In this document: positions 51,001 to 59,410 of the stretch, in pieces
Numbering within the stretch: the first letter of the stretch is position 1
Layout of the letters: the number at the start of each line of letters is the position of its first letter
NCBI GenBank assembly: GCA_964016985.1
Contig: OZ024828.1
Span: forward strand, 86,630,308 to 86,694,307
Direction of reading: 5' to 3'
Length of the DNA stretch: 64,000 nt
DNA from: Anodontia alba
Taxonomy: Eukaryota; Mollusca; Bivalvia; Lucinida; Lucinidae
The notes under the pieces: model-generated
Databases searched by the model: none
What the model was told of the DNA's origin: nothing
Seen by the model: only the letters and a program-made list of their open reading frames with translations
Made by a program: the position numbers and the translations under genes

Positions 51001-54000
51001 GATGGCCATCTGGGATTTCTGATCAGAACGATTTTAGCTATATTTGATCTACAAGTCACCCTGATGCTTCCTACTAAGTTTCAAGTCAAGTGACTTTTGT
51101 GTTTAGGAGAAGAGCGAAAAATAGATTTTCAAGATAGCCGCCATTGCGGCCATCTTGGATTTACGATCGGCATGATTTTAGCTATTTTTGATCTACAAGT
51201 CACACAAATGCTTCCTACCAAGTTTCGAGTTAACTGGCCTTTTGGTTCAGGAGAAGAAGCAAAAAATAGATTTTCAAGATGGCTGCCATGGCGCCTATCT
51301 TGGTTTTACGATCGGCACGATTTTAGCTATTTTTGATCTACAAGTCACCCCGATGCTTCCTACAAAGTTTGGAGTCGAATGGCCTTTCGGTTCAGGAGAA
51401 GAAGTGAAAAATAGATTTTCAAGATGGCTGCCATGGCGGCCATCTTGGATTTCCGATAGGCAGGATTTTAGCTATTTTTGATCTATAAGTCACCCCAATG
51501 CCTCCTACCAAGTTTGGAGTCAATTGGCTTTTGGGTTTAGGAGTAGAAGCGAAAAATATATTTTCAAGATGGCGGCCATGGCGGCCATCTTGGATTTCCG
51601 ATCGGCACGATTTTAGCTATTTTTGATCTACAAGTCATCCTGATGCTTCCTAGTAAGTTTGGAGTCAATTGGCCTTTCGGTTCAGGAGAAGAAGCAAAAA
51701 ATAGATTTTCAAGATGGCGGCCATGGCGGCCATCTTGGATTTCCGATCGGCACGATTTTAGCTATTTTTGATCTACAAGTAACCCTGATGGTTCCTAGCA
51801 AGTTTGGAGTCACTTGGCCTTTCGGTTCAGGAGAAGAAGATAAAAAATAGATTTTCAAGATGGCGGCCATGGCAGCCATCTTGGATTTCCGATCGGCACA
51901 ATTTTAGCTATTTTTTATCTACAAGTCACCCTGATGGTTCCTAGCAAGTTTAGAGTCAATTGGCCTTTCGGTTCAGGAGAAGAAGCGAAAAATAGATTTT
52001 CAAGATGGCGGCCATGGCGGCCATCTTGGATTTCCGATCAGAACGATTTTAGCTATTTTTGATCTACAAGTCACCCCGATGCTTCCTACCAAGTATCAAG
52101 TCAATTGGCCCAGGGGTGTAGGAGGAGTAGGCTTTTAAAGCAATTGTTGACGACGGACGACGCACGACGGACGACGGACATTGACTGACCACAATAGCTC
52201 ACCATGAGCACTTCGTGCTCAGGTGAGCTAACAAAAAGTCTAAGTTAAAAATGCAATAAAAAGTGATAAAAAGTAATTTCAGGATTCTGAAAAAAACAAT
52301 ATGCATATCTTCAGACCATCCTAAAAGTGTGTGTAAAGTTTCAAAAGGATCGGCCTGAAAATGTACGAGGAGTTGCGTGTACAAGGTACATACTCCCTAT
52401 ACATTTCTGTAGTATTAGGGCTCGAAAAAAAGTCTAAGTTAAAAATGCAAAAAATGTAATAAAAAATAATTTCAGGATTCTGAAAAAACAATATGCATAT
52501 CTTCAGACCATCCTAACAGCACCTGTAAAGTTTGAAAAGGATTGGCCTAAAACTGTAGGAGGAGTTGCGGGCAGAAGGTACATACTCCCTGTACATTTCT
52601 GTAGTATTACGGCTCGAAAAAAGTCTAAATTAAAAATAAAAAAAATGTGATAAAAAATAATTTCAGGATTCTGAAAAAACAATATGCATATTTTCAGACC
52701 ATCCTAAAAGCGCCTGTAAAGTTTGAAAAGGATTGGCCTAAAACTACAGGAGGAATTGCGGGCAGAAGGTACATACTCCCTATACTTTCTGTAGTATTAG
52801 GGCTTGAAAAAAGTCTAATTGAAAATGAAAAAAATGTGATAAAAAATAATTTTAGGATTCTGAAAAAACAATATGCATATCTTCAGACCATCCTAAAAGT
52901 GCCTGTAAAGTTTGAAAAGGATTGGCCGAAAACTGTAGGAGGAGTTGCGGGCAGACGAATGGTGGGGGCGCTGACGGACGGACACTCAAAATTTCCGAGG
53001 GTATAACATAATACCCCGCCACTTTTTTGGTGGCGGGGCATAAAAAGCACCCTATCTGTTGCTATGTAGTTTCTGGTTTCATCTATCAGAATGTATTCTA
53101 AAATTGTTCCAACAGCAATTACACTGTCTCATAAACAAAGTTACAGTTATTTATTTTTTTAAATGCATACATAGCTCCAGGCAAGACAGGTTTTATTAAA
53201 AACACACTGATTTCTTGGCAGGGTTTATTAAGAAAAAACTGATTTCTTTGTGACAAGCCAGGTTACAAACTGCTATTAAACACAGAACTGTCAAAATAAC
53301 CAACTTTCACTGCAAATCAGTTACAAATGATAAATTTGGTGACTAGTATCGGATATTTTTGCTATGTTTGCACAGAAACACGCTGTAGGTAGATATTAGA
53401 ATTGCTCTGACGACAGTTCTGAATATCCACTAACCAGACATAAACTTTAGGGGAAAAGTACAGGAATTGTAGCTCAATCAAACTGATTTGTCTGTTTGAC
53501 CATCACATTTTAATACTTACATTTATCAGGCTGTTTACTGTAAGTGTACAATTAGAGGTGAATGACTCTTAATCATGTTACGGTATATGTCCTAAAATTT
53601 TGAACACCAAAGTTTCTGACAAAATGCCGTATGCAAACAGTGCAGACCCAGATCAGAATGCTCCTGTAGGAGCAGTCTGATCAGGGTCTTCACTGTTTGC
53701 CATTCCACTAAGCATTTTAAGAGACAAATGCATAGAAAGCAAAATTTAAGCCCAAAAATACGGAATAAAGTGTTCGAAATTTTAGGACATTTATCGTATT
53801 CATATAAATCAGCAATTCACTCACCCTGACAGGTTAATATGTGGGCTGCACTCAGAAGTGCAAGACACTTTCAATTGTTTTGCCCTGGATCCCTGCCTCT
53901 GTTGATGCTCATCTTCAGGCAGAGATCCAGGGGAAAAAGTTTGTGACCACTTTGCACTTCTAAATATAGGCCAGGTTACACTTTGAACAGATGATTTATC

Positions 54001-57000
54001 AAGCCACAAAGCGCCAATCACAACTGTACCAGACAAGCTGAAATATATTTTTCAGAGAAATAGGACTTGACATTTCAAGTGAATCATATGCTAGGCAACC
54101 TAGCAAATGATTCACATGTAATGTCAATCCTTATTTTTTCTGAAAAATAAAAGGAAATACAGTAGAACCTCGTTATCTCGAACTCGCTTATTTCGAATTA
54201 CCGCTTATCTCGAAGTGAAAATCTGGTCCCTGTTTTAACATTAAACTATGACAACAGGTAACAAAATAATGTGGAAAAGAGAAGAAATTGCTCCTAAGGA
54301 ACAATTTCTCCTCTTTTCCACATTATTTTATATATATATTTCTAACTTCGGGAGTCAAATTACATATTCATTTGTTAAATGTGGTTGTTCAATTTATTGT
54401 TTTCCTCACTCTCTCAACTCTGATATGTCGAAGTACGGATATCTCGAAGTGTTTCAGTGAGTCCCTTGGAATTCGAGATAACGTGAGTCGACTGTATTTC
54501 AGAATCCCGTCAATTTGCTTGGTGCTTAAAGATTTCAGAAGGGTACCCTAACAACCCTAAATATAAGGACAGGTAGGCCTTTACAAACAGGGTAGACCCA
54601 GATCAGACACTGCAGACACATCAACAGGTAGTAGAATGGGCTATTTCATATTTTAGGACAAGTATACTTAGTAGATAAGGTGTCCCAATACTTAGGGTAA
54701 ATACCCTATTTGATGACAATTCTGGCATAATTTTCTCAAGATGAGTTCTACATAAAAATGTAAACCATATTTACCCTAAGTATCTGGACACCTCAAATCC
54801 TTACCATACTTGTTCTAAAATTTGAACAATTTACTACCTGATGTTGTGTCTAAAAATTGCTTGATGAGTGGCAAACAGTGTAGACCCTGATGAGATGTGG
54901 CATCTCATCTGGGTCTACACTGTTTGGTCAGGTCTGTCTGTCTGAATACATACCGTAAATACGGTACTGAGGCTACTTGACATGTCAGCCCTTGTGAGTC
55001 ATTTTGTGTCTTCTCCCAGAAAAATGAGAGAAAAGGGGCAGAAGAGCTAGTAAAGCAGAGGAAAGAAATGGGGATTAGGGGAAAAGCAAATCACAGTGCA
55101 GACACAGAAGAAATACTAACATGCCCCCTCCCCTCATCTGCTGCAAGTATAGCAGGCCTTTACCACCCACTGTTCCACCTATGGTATTCATTAACAGCAC
55201 CTCATTATCAACAACAATTGTGCCATATGTTTTTTTTATGCAGAAAACAGAAAACATACCTTGGAACTACAGGGGAACCTCTATTAAGCAGCCACCCTGG
55301 GGAATGGCCCAGTTTGGCTGCTTAAAGGAGGTGGCTGCTAAGCAGAGGTACTCACTCACGGGCAATTTTGAGCTGGTAGAGGATTGATATAGCCCAAACG
55401 GAGGGCTGTTGGTGAAATACATACTCTGATTATGACAGCTCCTTCAGCATAGTGGTATCTATCTATATTTATTTATTGTCAATACCAAAATTGTCAAAAA
55501 TAACAATTACATATAAAAATCGCTGTTTACTCAAGAAGTACTCAGAAGAATGCTAAATACGATACAATAATAACACTAACTGATTGTGCTGGGGTTTAAC
55601 GACATGTCAACCCTTATGGGTCACTTTGTGTCGTCTCCCAGAGAAAGGGAGAAGACAGATAGAAGAGATAGCAGAGGAGATGAAAAAGAGGAAAATGAAT
55701 TAAAGTGAAGAAACAGACGAAATACAAACATTCCCCCTTCACTCTTACCTGTTGCAAGAACACCAGGCCTTGCCCAACTGCAAGCCAATCTCAGCTGGAA
55801 GCCCTGGTGACGTAAGATACACGACACCTTTGCCTCCCCCAACCACCCTCAATAATAACATTAAGTACTGGGACAGATAGGCCTTTGCAAACAGTTTAGA
55901 CCCGGAGTAGACTCCGCAGAACATGGCGTCTGATCAGGGATGTTGGTACTTATTCGAAGCAATGTATGTCTTTATGGAGAAATACGAAAAAATACCAGTA
56001 ATTTTTGGCTGAAAAAAAAAAAGCAGCAACTTAACTGGAGTTATGACAAGAAAATACATGTAGGTGATACTTACTATCTTGCAACACATTACCACTCATA
56101 AAAATCAGACTAAGAACCACCATGATAAGCCCCATTTTACTATCATCATCTTCACTCCTGAAATAAAAGCACCGCAAGCATAATACCCCGCCATAGCAAT
56201 TATTTGTTTATGTATTAAAGTTATTGTTGCGAAAATGTCTGGAAAGAAAATGATGGAGGGACAGATAACAATCCTAAACCAGATCTTGATAATATCAATG
56301 CATACAGCAAGTTTGGTTAAAATTCCTTGTTACTTACTCAAGTTATCATCCGGAAACAAAATATGGGCATGTCTCGGGCAAATAACTCTGTAAAAAATGT
56401 GACTAAATTTGCCCATTAGCAATTCCAAAACAGATCTCCTTAATGTCAATACATATAGCAAGTTTGGTTAAAATCCCTTGTTATTTACTAAGTTATCATC
56501 CGGAAACAAAAATATGGGCGTGTCTCGGGCAGATAGTTCCGTAAAAATTTGACGAAATTTGCCCATTAGCAATTCCAAACCAGATCTCCTTAATGTCAAT
56601 ACATATGGCAAGATTGGTTAAAATGCCTTGTTATTTACTCAAGTTATCATCCGGAAACAAAAATATGGGCGTGTCTCGAGCAGATCTCCGTAAAAATTTG
56701 ACGAAATCTGCCTATTAGCAATCCCAAACCAGATCTCATTAATGTTAATGCATATAGCAAGTTTGGTTAAAATCCCTTGTTATTTACTCATGTTATTGTC
56801 CGGAAACGAAAATATGGGCGTGTCTCGGGCAACTCCGTAAAATTTTTTATGAAATTTGCCCATTAGCAATCCCAAACTAGATCTTCTTAATGTCACTGCA
56901 TATAGCAAGTCTGGTTAAAATCCCTTGTTATTTACTCAAGTTATCATCCGGAAACGAAAATATGGGCGTGTCTCAGGCAGATAACTCCATAAAAATTTGA

Positions 57001-58104
57001 CGAAATTTGCCCATTAGCAATCCCAAACCAGATCTCTGCAGTATCAATGCACGCACCAAGTTTGGTGAAAATCCATTGATGTTTACTCAAGTTATCATCT
57101 GGAAACGAAAAACGGACTGACGGACAGGCGGACGGACGTCCAACATGAAACCATAATACTCCGCCACTATTGTGTGGCGGGGTATAAAAAGAACAACCTA
57201 GAGTAATTGCACTGACATTGATGTATATTGCCGCTCTCATTGGGATATCAAAGAACGCTTGCTTCCTTTCTCGTGTCCTTTGATATCCAAACTCTGGGCA
57301 ATATTCAGCAATATCAGTGCAAAAATTTTTTATTAACCCTTGTCTTGCTGAACCCGGATATACCCTGCCTTTTCAAACAGTGTAGATTTGTTTGTTTGTG
57401 CTGAGGTTTTACAGCCCAGTCAACCCAATGGGGTCATGTCGAGCGCAGTCAGTTTACCTAACCACATGTTTACCTTACACTTTTTCTGGGCAGACTTGGT
57501 CCTCTAAGCGGGTAACCAGTACCTGTGCACATTTTCTTTGGCAGAAACTGATAACTTTCCTTCTTGAATCAGTGGAAGGGAGAATGACCATATAAAATAT
57601 TTCATGATCAATCTCCACAAAAGAATGTTGTCAGACAGCGGGGATCAAACCTGTGATCTCCTGATCACCAGTTGGATGTGAATCTGAGCCAGAGGCCAGC
57701 CAGTGCCTTGTTGAGGTGTTTCTAATGAGTACCCACAATATATATTTTCATGGAGAAATAAGAAAAAATATCAATACTTTTTGGTCATAAAAAAAAGCAT
57801 CTTGTCTGGTGTCAGTGTGCCTAAGTGACCCCTCAAATATAAACCAAATTTGCATACATTTCATGTACTAAAGTCCCTTTAAAATGCAAAGTGGCCTTTT
57901 GAAGAATGTTGTAAGGGACAGTGGTGTCCCAAAAGCAGCTGGGCCTATGCACAACACGGAGCTACAATATTGCCATAATCATTTTACTCATCCATAAACA
58001 TACCATTCTAGATGAGGGGCCTCTGAATCAATATCCAGTCTGTTGACTAGTATAAAACTTCCTTTCTGTTTATCCTCCAGCTCAACCAGCTCCATACCAA
58101 ACAC
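44751..58104 (-). CDS. NSMCE3: MAGE-domain protein, probable NSMCE3, partial, last five exons
   Basis: NSE3/MAGE is a subunit of the SMC5/6 complex; it binds the NSE1 RING ubiquitin ligase and NSE4 in the nucleus during DNA repair. Exons, right to left: 58004-58104, 56075-56157, 50102-50144, 46720-46897, 44751-45050. All have GT/AG borders and matching phases, giving 234 codons. The MAGE homology domain is unmistakable: VFGMELVELED, LVNRLD, KMGLIMVVLSLIFMSGN, LYNSLKKLGI, EVFGDIKKVLTQEFARQGYL, DPPVTEFRWG, ETSKSKVLDFVSK. The first winged-helix half lies upstream and was not found. Invertebrates usually carry one MAGE gene, which is NSE3; hence the symbol. The last exon adds a Ser/Gln-rich repeat tail that I do not recognise in other NSE3 proteins. 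Confidence 0.88.
45201..45357 (-). mobile_element. SINE family 2 fragment
   Basis: TGTTGAGGTTTTACGGCCAAG to ACTGCCATTCTTGA; the head end is replaced by the neighbouring pogo-like MITE. Confidence 0.8.
45358..45683. mobile_element. pogo-like MITE, copy b
   Basis: GACTCTCGTTATCTCGAATTC at the left (outer CAGTC missing), GATAACAAGGTTCAACTG at the right, then TA. Central hairpin GGAGAAATTGCCCCTTAGGA. Confidence 0.8.
45860..46315. repeat. Palindrome whose arms each contain a CAAACAGTG hairpin
   Basis: Arms of about 200 bp run from ACAGACAGGCCTAAGCAAAC to GGGTAAATACGGTAT and mirror back from TACCGTATTTACCCTG to AGGCCTATCTGTCC. Hairpins at 45890-45957 and 46226-46292. A second copy is at 54555-54965. 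Confidence 0.85.
46340..46715. repeat. TACTCATTAGAAGCACC-type element split by a TTAA element
   Basis: Left arm TTATTTCTCCATGAAAGTAT to GAGGTGCCTTT, right arm AATGAGTACCCTTAACATG to TATCTGGAGCTATG. The interrupter (about 46433-46630) starts CCCTTAAAATGCC, ends CAGTTTAAGGG, and is flanked by TTAA. The right end abuts the exon D donor. Confidence 0.78.
46720..46897 (-). CDS. NSMCE3: NSMCE3 exon D
   Basis: Acceptor TATGTTCTAG, donor GTATGC. Encodes ITHEVFGDIKKVLTQEFARQ through FRWGQRAKQETSKSKVLDF, the second half of the MAGE domain. Confidence 0.95.
47148..47385. mobile_element. MITE with GGGCCCAGTTGTTCAAAGC ends
   Basis: Both ends intact (GGGCCCAGTTGTTCAAAGC and GCTTTGAACAACTGGGCCC) and exact central arms around TTTTGCAGTGCAAAA. 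Confidence 0.88.
47380..47578. mobile_element. Second, diverged MITE of the same family, end to end
   Basis: Shares GGGCCC with the previous copy: GGGCCCTGCTGTTCAAAAC to GCTTTCAACAACTGGGCTC. Confidence 0.75.
47590..47877 (-). mobile_element. SINE family 2 copy
   Basis: GTTGAGTTATGGCCCAGTC to GGTCAAACCCGCAACCTCC and CACCAGTCAGATTAAG; its head is interrupted by the MITE at 47878. Confidence 0.8.
47878..48351. mobile_element. MITE with CAGGCCTCCTAG ends, filled with TATAGGTTT motifs
   Basis: 12-bp perfect terminal inverted repeats (CAGGCCTCCTAG / CTAGGAGGCCTG) flanked by a 6-bp duplication CAGTCC (47872-47877, 48352-48357). The interior repeats ATAGGTT-type motifs more than a dozen times on one strand and has CGAGCGAGCGAAGCGAGC near 48092. 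Superfamily not assigned. Confidence 0.85.
48440..49166 (+). repeat. Tandem-array cassette H5 (core 2)
   Basis: About four units spaced 143-144 bp with GTGACCTAGTTTTTGACC and AACATCAGGACGAATATTTT. Right terminus CCTGAGCATTTGTTCAGGTG then AGCTAA. The left terminus is absent. Confidence 0.85.
49195..49645. repeat. ATAGTGCTATC repeat, uninterrupted copy
   Basis: Matches 26105-26570 plus 28149-28215 and shows the state before the Tc1 insertion. Confidence 0.78.
49659..49732. repeat. Diverged CAAACAGTG hairpin
   Basis: GCAAATGGTGCAAACCCAG left arm and GGCGTCTACACTGTTTGCC right arm. Confidence 0.6.
49763..50077. mobile_element. pogo-like MITE, copy c
   Basis: Left end eroded (GGAGGTTATCTCAAAATCC), right end GATAACGAGAGTAGACTG then TA. 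Central hairpin GAGGAGAAATTGCTCCTTAG. Confidence 0.75.
50102..50144 (-). CDS. NSMCE3: NSMCE3 exon C (43-bp microexon)
   Basis: Acceptor CATATTTCAG, donor GTAAGT. Encodes QLYNSLKKLGINP; both phases fit. A pogo-like MITE ends 24 bp from its donor. Confidence 0.88.
50185..50350. repeat. Palindromic element (TACTCATTAGAAGCACC type)
   Basis: Both arms present with GTTGTGGGTACTCATTAGAA and TTTTAATGAGTACCCACAAC. Confidence 0.82.
50355..53045 (+). repeat. Class B cassette (core 5) split by cassette H3
   Basis: Left end GCAAGCCATGCACCATGTCC at 50366; it resumes after H3 with three to four units of 190-194 bp (CAATATGCATATCTTCAGAC, CTGTAGTATTAGGGCTCG). Right terminus GACGGACGGACACTCAAAA then hairpin CCCCGCCACTTTTTTGGTGG, CGGGGCAT. 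Intact relative at 61950-62657. Confidence 0.82.
50521..52231 (+). repeat. Tandem-array cassette H3 (core 1, 145-bp units)
   Basis: Left terminus AAGAGGCCCACGGGCCACTC then ACCTGAG. Ten units spaced 144-146 bp, nearly all exactly 145, with AAGATGGCGGCCATGGCGG and GATTTTAGCTATTTTTGATC. Right terminus with repeated GACGGACGACG, then CTCACCATGAGCACTTCGTG and CTCAGGTGAGCTAA. ORFs inside are repeat translations. It lies in the NSMCE3 intron between exons B and C. Confidence 0.93.
53050..53550. other. Unassigned intron sequence
   Basis: No exon or repeat recognised apart from ATAGCTCCAGGCAAGACAGG near 53170, a remnant of a TACTCATTAGAAGCACC-type element. Confidence 0.4.
53555..53800. repeat. TGTCCTAAAATTT element with hairpin, second copy
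   Basis: GGTATATGTCCTAAAATTTTG at left, hairpin 53633-53700, and the mirrored AAATTTTAGGACATTTATC at right, so here both ends are visible. Confidence 0.8.
53855..53965. repeat. Palindromic element
   Basis: AGAAGTGCAAGACACTTTC and GCCCTGGATCCCTGCCTCTG mirror CAGGCAGAGATCCAGGGG and TTTGCACTTCT. The minus-strand ORF over it is not a gene. Confidence 0.78.
54000..54157. repeat. TTAA-type palindromic element, diverged
   Basis: GCGCCAATCACAACTGTACC, mirrored AGTGAATCATATGCTAGGCA arms; the right end is cut by the pogo-like MITE. Confidence 0.6.
54160..54494. mobile_element. pogo-like MITE, copy d (best preserved)
   Basis: TA on both sides (54158-54159, 54495-54496). Ends CAGTAGAACCTCGTTATCTC and GATAACGTGAGTCGACTG. 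Central hairpin AGAAATTGCTCCTAAGGAAC. ORFs inside are shadows. Confidence 0.9.
54555..54965. repeat. Large hairpin-bearing palindrome, second copy
   Basis: Left arm CAGGTAGGCCTTTACAAACA with a shortened hairpin, AATACTTAGGGTAAATACCC, then mirrored TATTTACCCTAAGTATCTGG, and a complete hairpin at 54871-54927 followed by GGTCTGTCTGTC. Confidence 0.8.
54970..55200 (-). repeat. SINE-like family 3 fragment
   Basis: GACATGTCAGCCCTTGTGAG, TTTTGTGTCTTCTCCCAG and AGCAGGCCTTTACCACCC, diverged. The overlapping short ORFs have no protein character. Confidence 0.55.
55200..55570. other. Unassigned intron sequence
   Basis: Contains an inverted pair around 55285-55345 (GCAGCCACCCTGG and GGTGGCTGCTAAGCAGAGG). 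Nothing else recognised. Confidence 0.4.
55576..55850 (-). repeat. SINE-like family 3, copy 2
   Basis: GTGCTGGGGTTTAACGACAT, CACTTTGTGTCGTCTCCCAG and GCCTTGCCCAACTGCAAGCC, colinear with 40755-41046. Confidence 0.75.
55860..56045. repeat. Fragments of hairpin and TACTCATTAGAAGCACC-type elements
   Basis: GACAGATAGGCCTTTGCAAAC with a partial hairpin to about 55942, then GTTGGTACTTATTCGAAGC and GAGAAATACGAAAAAATACC. Confidence 0.55.
56075..56157 (-). CDS. NSMCE3: NSMCE3 exon B
   Basis: Acceptor TTATTTCAG, donor GTAAGT. Encodes SEDDDSKMGLIMVVLSLIFM then SGNVLQD, the most conserved MAGE helix. Confidence 0.93.
56165..57188 (+). repeat. Class B cassette (core 6, about 150-bp units)
   Basis: Left end GCACCGCAAGCATAATACCC, CGCCA. 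Six units spaced 148-151 bp with ATATGGGCGTGTCTCGGGC, TTTGCCCATTAGCAATCCC and GTTATCATCCGGAAAC. Right terminus GACGGACAGGCGGACGGACG then TCCGCCACTATTGTGTGGCG, GGG. Confidence 0.9.
57207..57322. repeat. Palindromic element
   Basis: TTGCACTGACATTGATGTAT, GGATATCAAAG mirrored by CTTTGATATCC, then GCAATATCAGTGCAA. Confidence 0.8.
57337..57700 (-). mobile_element. SINE family 2 copy inserted in a TTAA-type hairpin element
   Basis: TTAACCCTTGTCTTGCTGAA starts a hairpin element that stops at CAAACAGTGTAGAT (57387). The SINE follows, from TTGTTTGTGCTGAGGTTTTA to GGATCAAACCTGTGATCTCC. Confidence 0.78.
57705..57815. repeat. Partial TACTCATTAGAAGCACC-type element
   Basis: GGTGTTTCTAATGAGTACCC and ATGGAGAAATAAGAAAAAAT, right arm only. 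Confidence 0.7.
58004..58104 (-). CDS. NSMCE3: NSMCE3 exon A (start of second winged helix)
   Basis: Acceptor ATTATTACAG, donor GTATGT. Encodes VFGMELVELEDKQKGSF and LVNRLDIDSEAPHLE; phase 0 in, 2 out. Confidence 0.92.
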
Positions 58105-58124
58105 CTGTAATAATATTATGTTAT

Positions 58125-58258
58125 TAATCAAGTGATTTCGTATCGGCCCAGTTACAGGTCCGAGGTCAGCTGTATTGGCCCAAGGCCGAGCCGAAGGCCT
58201 CAGGTTAATACAGCTGACCTCAGACCTGTAACTGTGTCAATACAAAATCAGCTGATTA
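58125..58258. repeat. Palindromic element upstream of NSMCE3 exon A
   Basis: TAATCAAGTGATTTCGTAT, CAGTTACAGGTCCGAGGTCA and their mirror AGCTGACCTCAGACCTGTAA. GGCCCAAGGCCGAGCCGAAG lies in the loop. Confidence 0.82.
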
Positions 58259-58259
58259 A

Positions 58260-58467
58260 CCCTTGTCATGCTGAATAAATTAATATGCCACGCCCACTTC
58301 TAATAGTCAGCCAATCAGATTACTTGATCCAGGTTGTTGATATAAATTCGCATACTAAATGGCAAATAGTGCAGATCCAGATCAGTTGGCTTCTTAAGAA
58401 GCCAACTGATCTGGATCTACACTGTTTGGAAAAGGCAGGGTATATTCAGGTACAGCAGGACAAGGAT
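58260..58467. mobile_element. piggyBac-like TTAA MITE with hairpin
   Basis: Follows TTAA (58256-58259). CCCTTGTCATGCTGAATAAA, CCAATCAGATTACTTGATCC, hairpin 58362-58429 with near-perfect arms, end GCAGGACAAGG. It is the mirror orientation of 29872-30069. Confidence 0.78.
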
Positions 58468-58714
58468 TAGTGACATTTTTATAAATTGACAGCTGATTAC
58501 GGAGACCAGTAACTAGGCCAATACGACACAGTACTGACACTAGGTGAATCGTAGTGGCCAGAGGTCAAGCACTGACTCTAGCTGTATTAAGCGGGGGTCA
58601 GTTGTGTATATTGTATGAAGCAAGAAACGTTACCGATATTGCATCGGCAGATTTCCACGTATGAATACTATATATTAAGTAGTTAATTAATAATATACCA
58701 TAAAACTTGAGCTT

Positions 58715-58925
58715 TTACCACTCTCTGGACTAATTCAGCAGACGACAAATTGGTGATATTTTTCTTATTCCCCCCCCCCCCCCTCCCAGAAAACAGGATA
58801 TGACATTTCATGCAAATTGTCTCCAATGGAGACAATTTGCATGAAATGTCAAATCCTGTTTTCTAGGGAAAAAAGAAAAATATTTCAATATGTCTGAAAA
58901 TTTTACCCAGAGTGCTAAGCATTAA
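58715..58925. repeat. Palindromic ATGCAAATTGTCTCC-type element
   Basis: TTACCACTCTCTGGACTAAT on one side, TTTACCCAGAGTGCTAAGCA on the other; exact 25-bp arms at the centre around TCTCCAATGGAGA; a C run in the left arm. Confidence 0.85.
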
Positions 58926-59410
58926 GTATTATGACAGACAGCCATGAGCCAGTATTGACCCAAACCAGACACTGCAGAATGCAGCATCTGATCAGGCCAA
59001 CCTTACCCGACTGTATCAAAATAAGAAGGGTCTGTCAGTCGCTGAAATATTTTTTCATCCTTGAATGAATGAAGACAATTTCAAGACTTTGACAAAAACG
59101 TCATTAAATAAAAGCACTGCAAGCACTGCACCATGCCCCGCCACTGCACTTACATCAAGCAAGTGCCATAACTCTGTTAAAAATGAAATCAAAGGAAGGT
59201 GCATTAGTCTTTCCCTAAATAAGATTGATATGAATATATGACTGAGATAACTATTTTCAATGTTCAAAGGGCCATATCTCAAAAAGCAAGTAAACCAGAA
59301 TTAAAGTTCTCTTTATCTGCAGATCCCCTCATGGTGCTTCACATTCACCAAATAGGGCTTTATATTTCTTGTGAATCTCCTTCTTTGTACCTTTTTCCGT
59401 GGGGAAAAAA
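58926..59410. repeat. Element fragments flanking cassette H4
   Basis: Partial hairpin near 58955-59000; class B left end GCACCATGCCCCGCCACTGC at 59128; then TTTATATTTCTTGTGAATCTC, a unit continued after H4 at 61400. No exon could be supported. Confidence 0.6.

Noticed and set aside
50521..52231. Regular direct repeats resembling a CRISPR-like array
   Set aside because: Units are contiguous 145-bp tandem copies without unique spacers, in a eukaryotic genome.
53821..54036. Minus-strand ORF that looked like an exon with donor GTGAGT
   Set aside because: It covers a palindromic element, and inserting it between NSMCE3 exons B and C would break the phase and the MAGE domain.
58999..59033. Candidate NSMCE3 exon with CAG acceptor and GTAAGG donor
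   Set aside because: The frame that would join exon A in phase 0 contains a stop, and the residues do not match the MAGE first winged helix.
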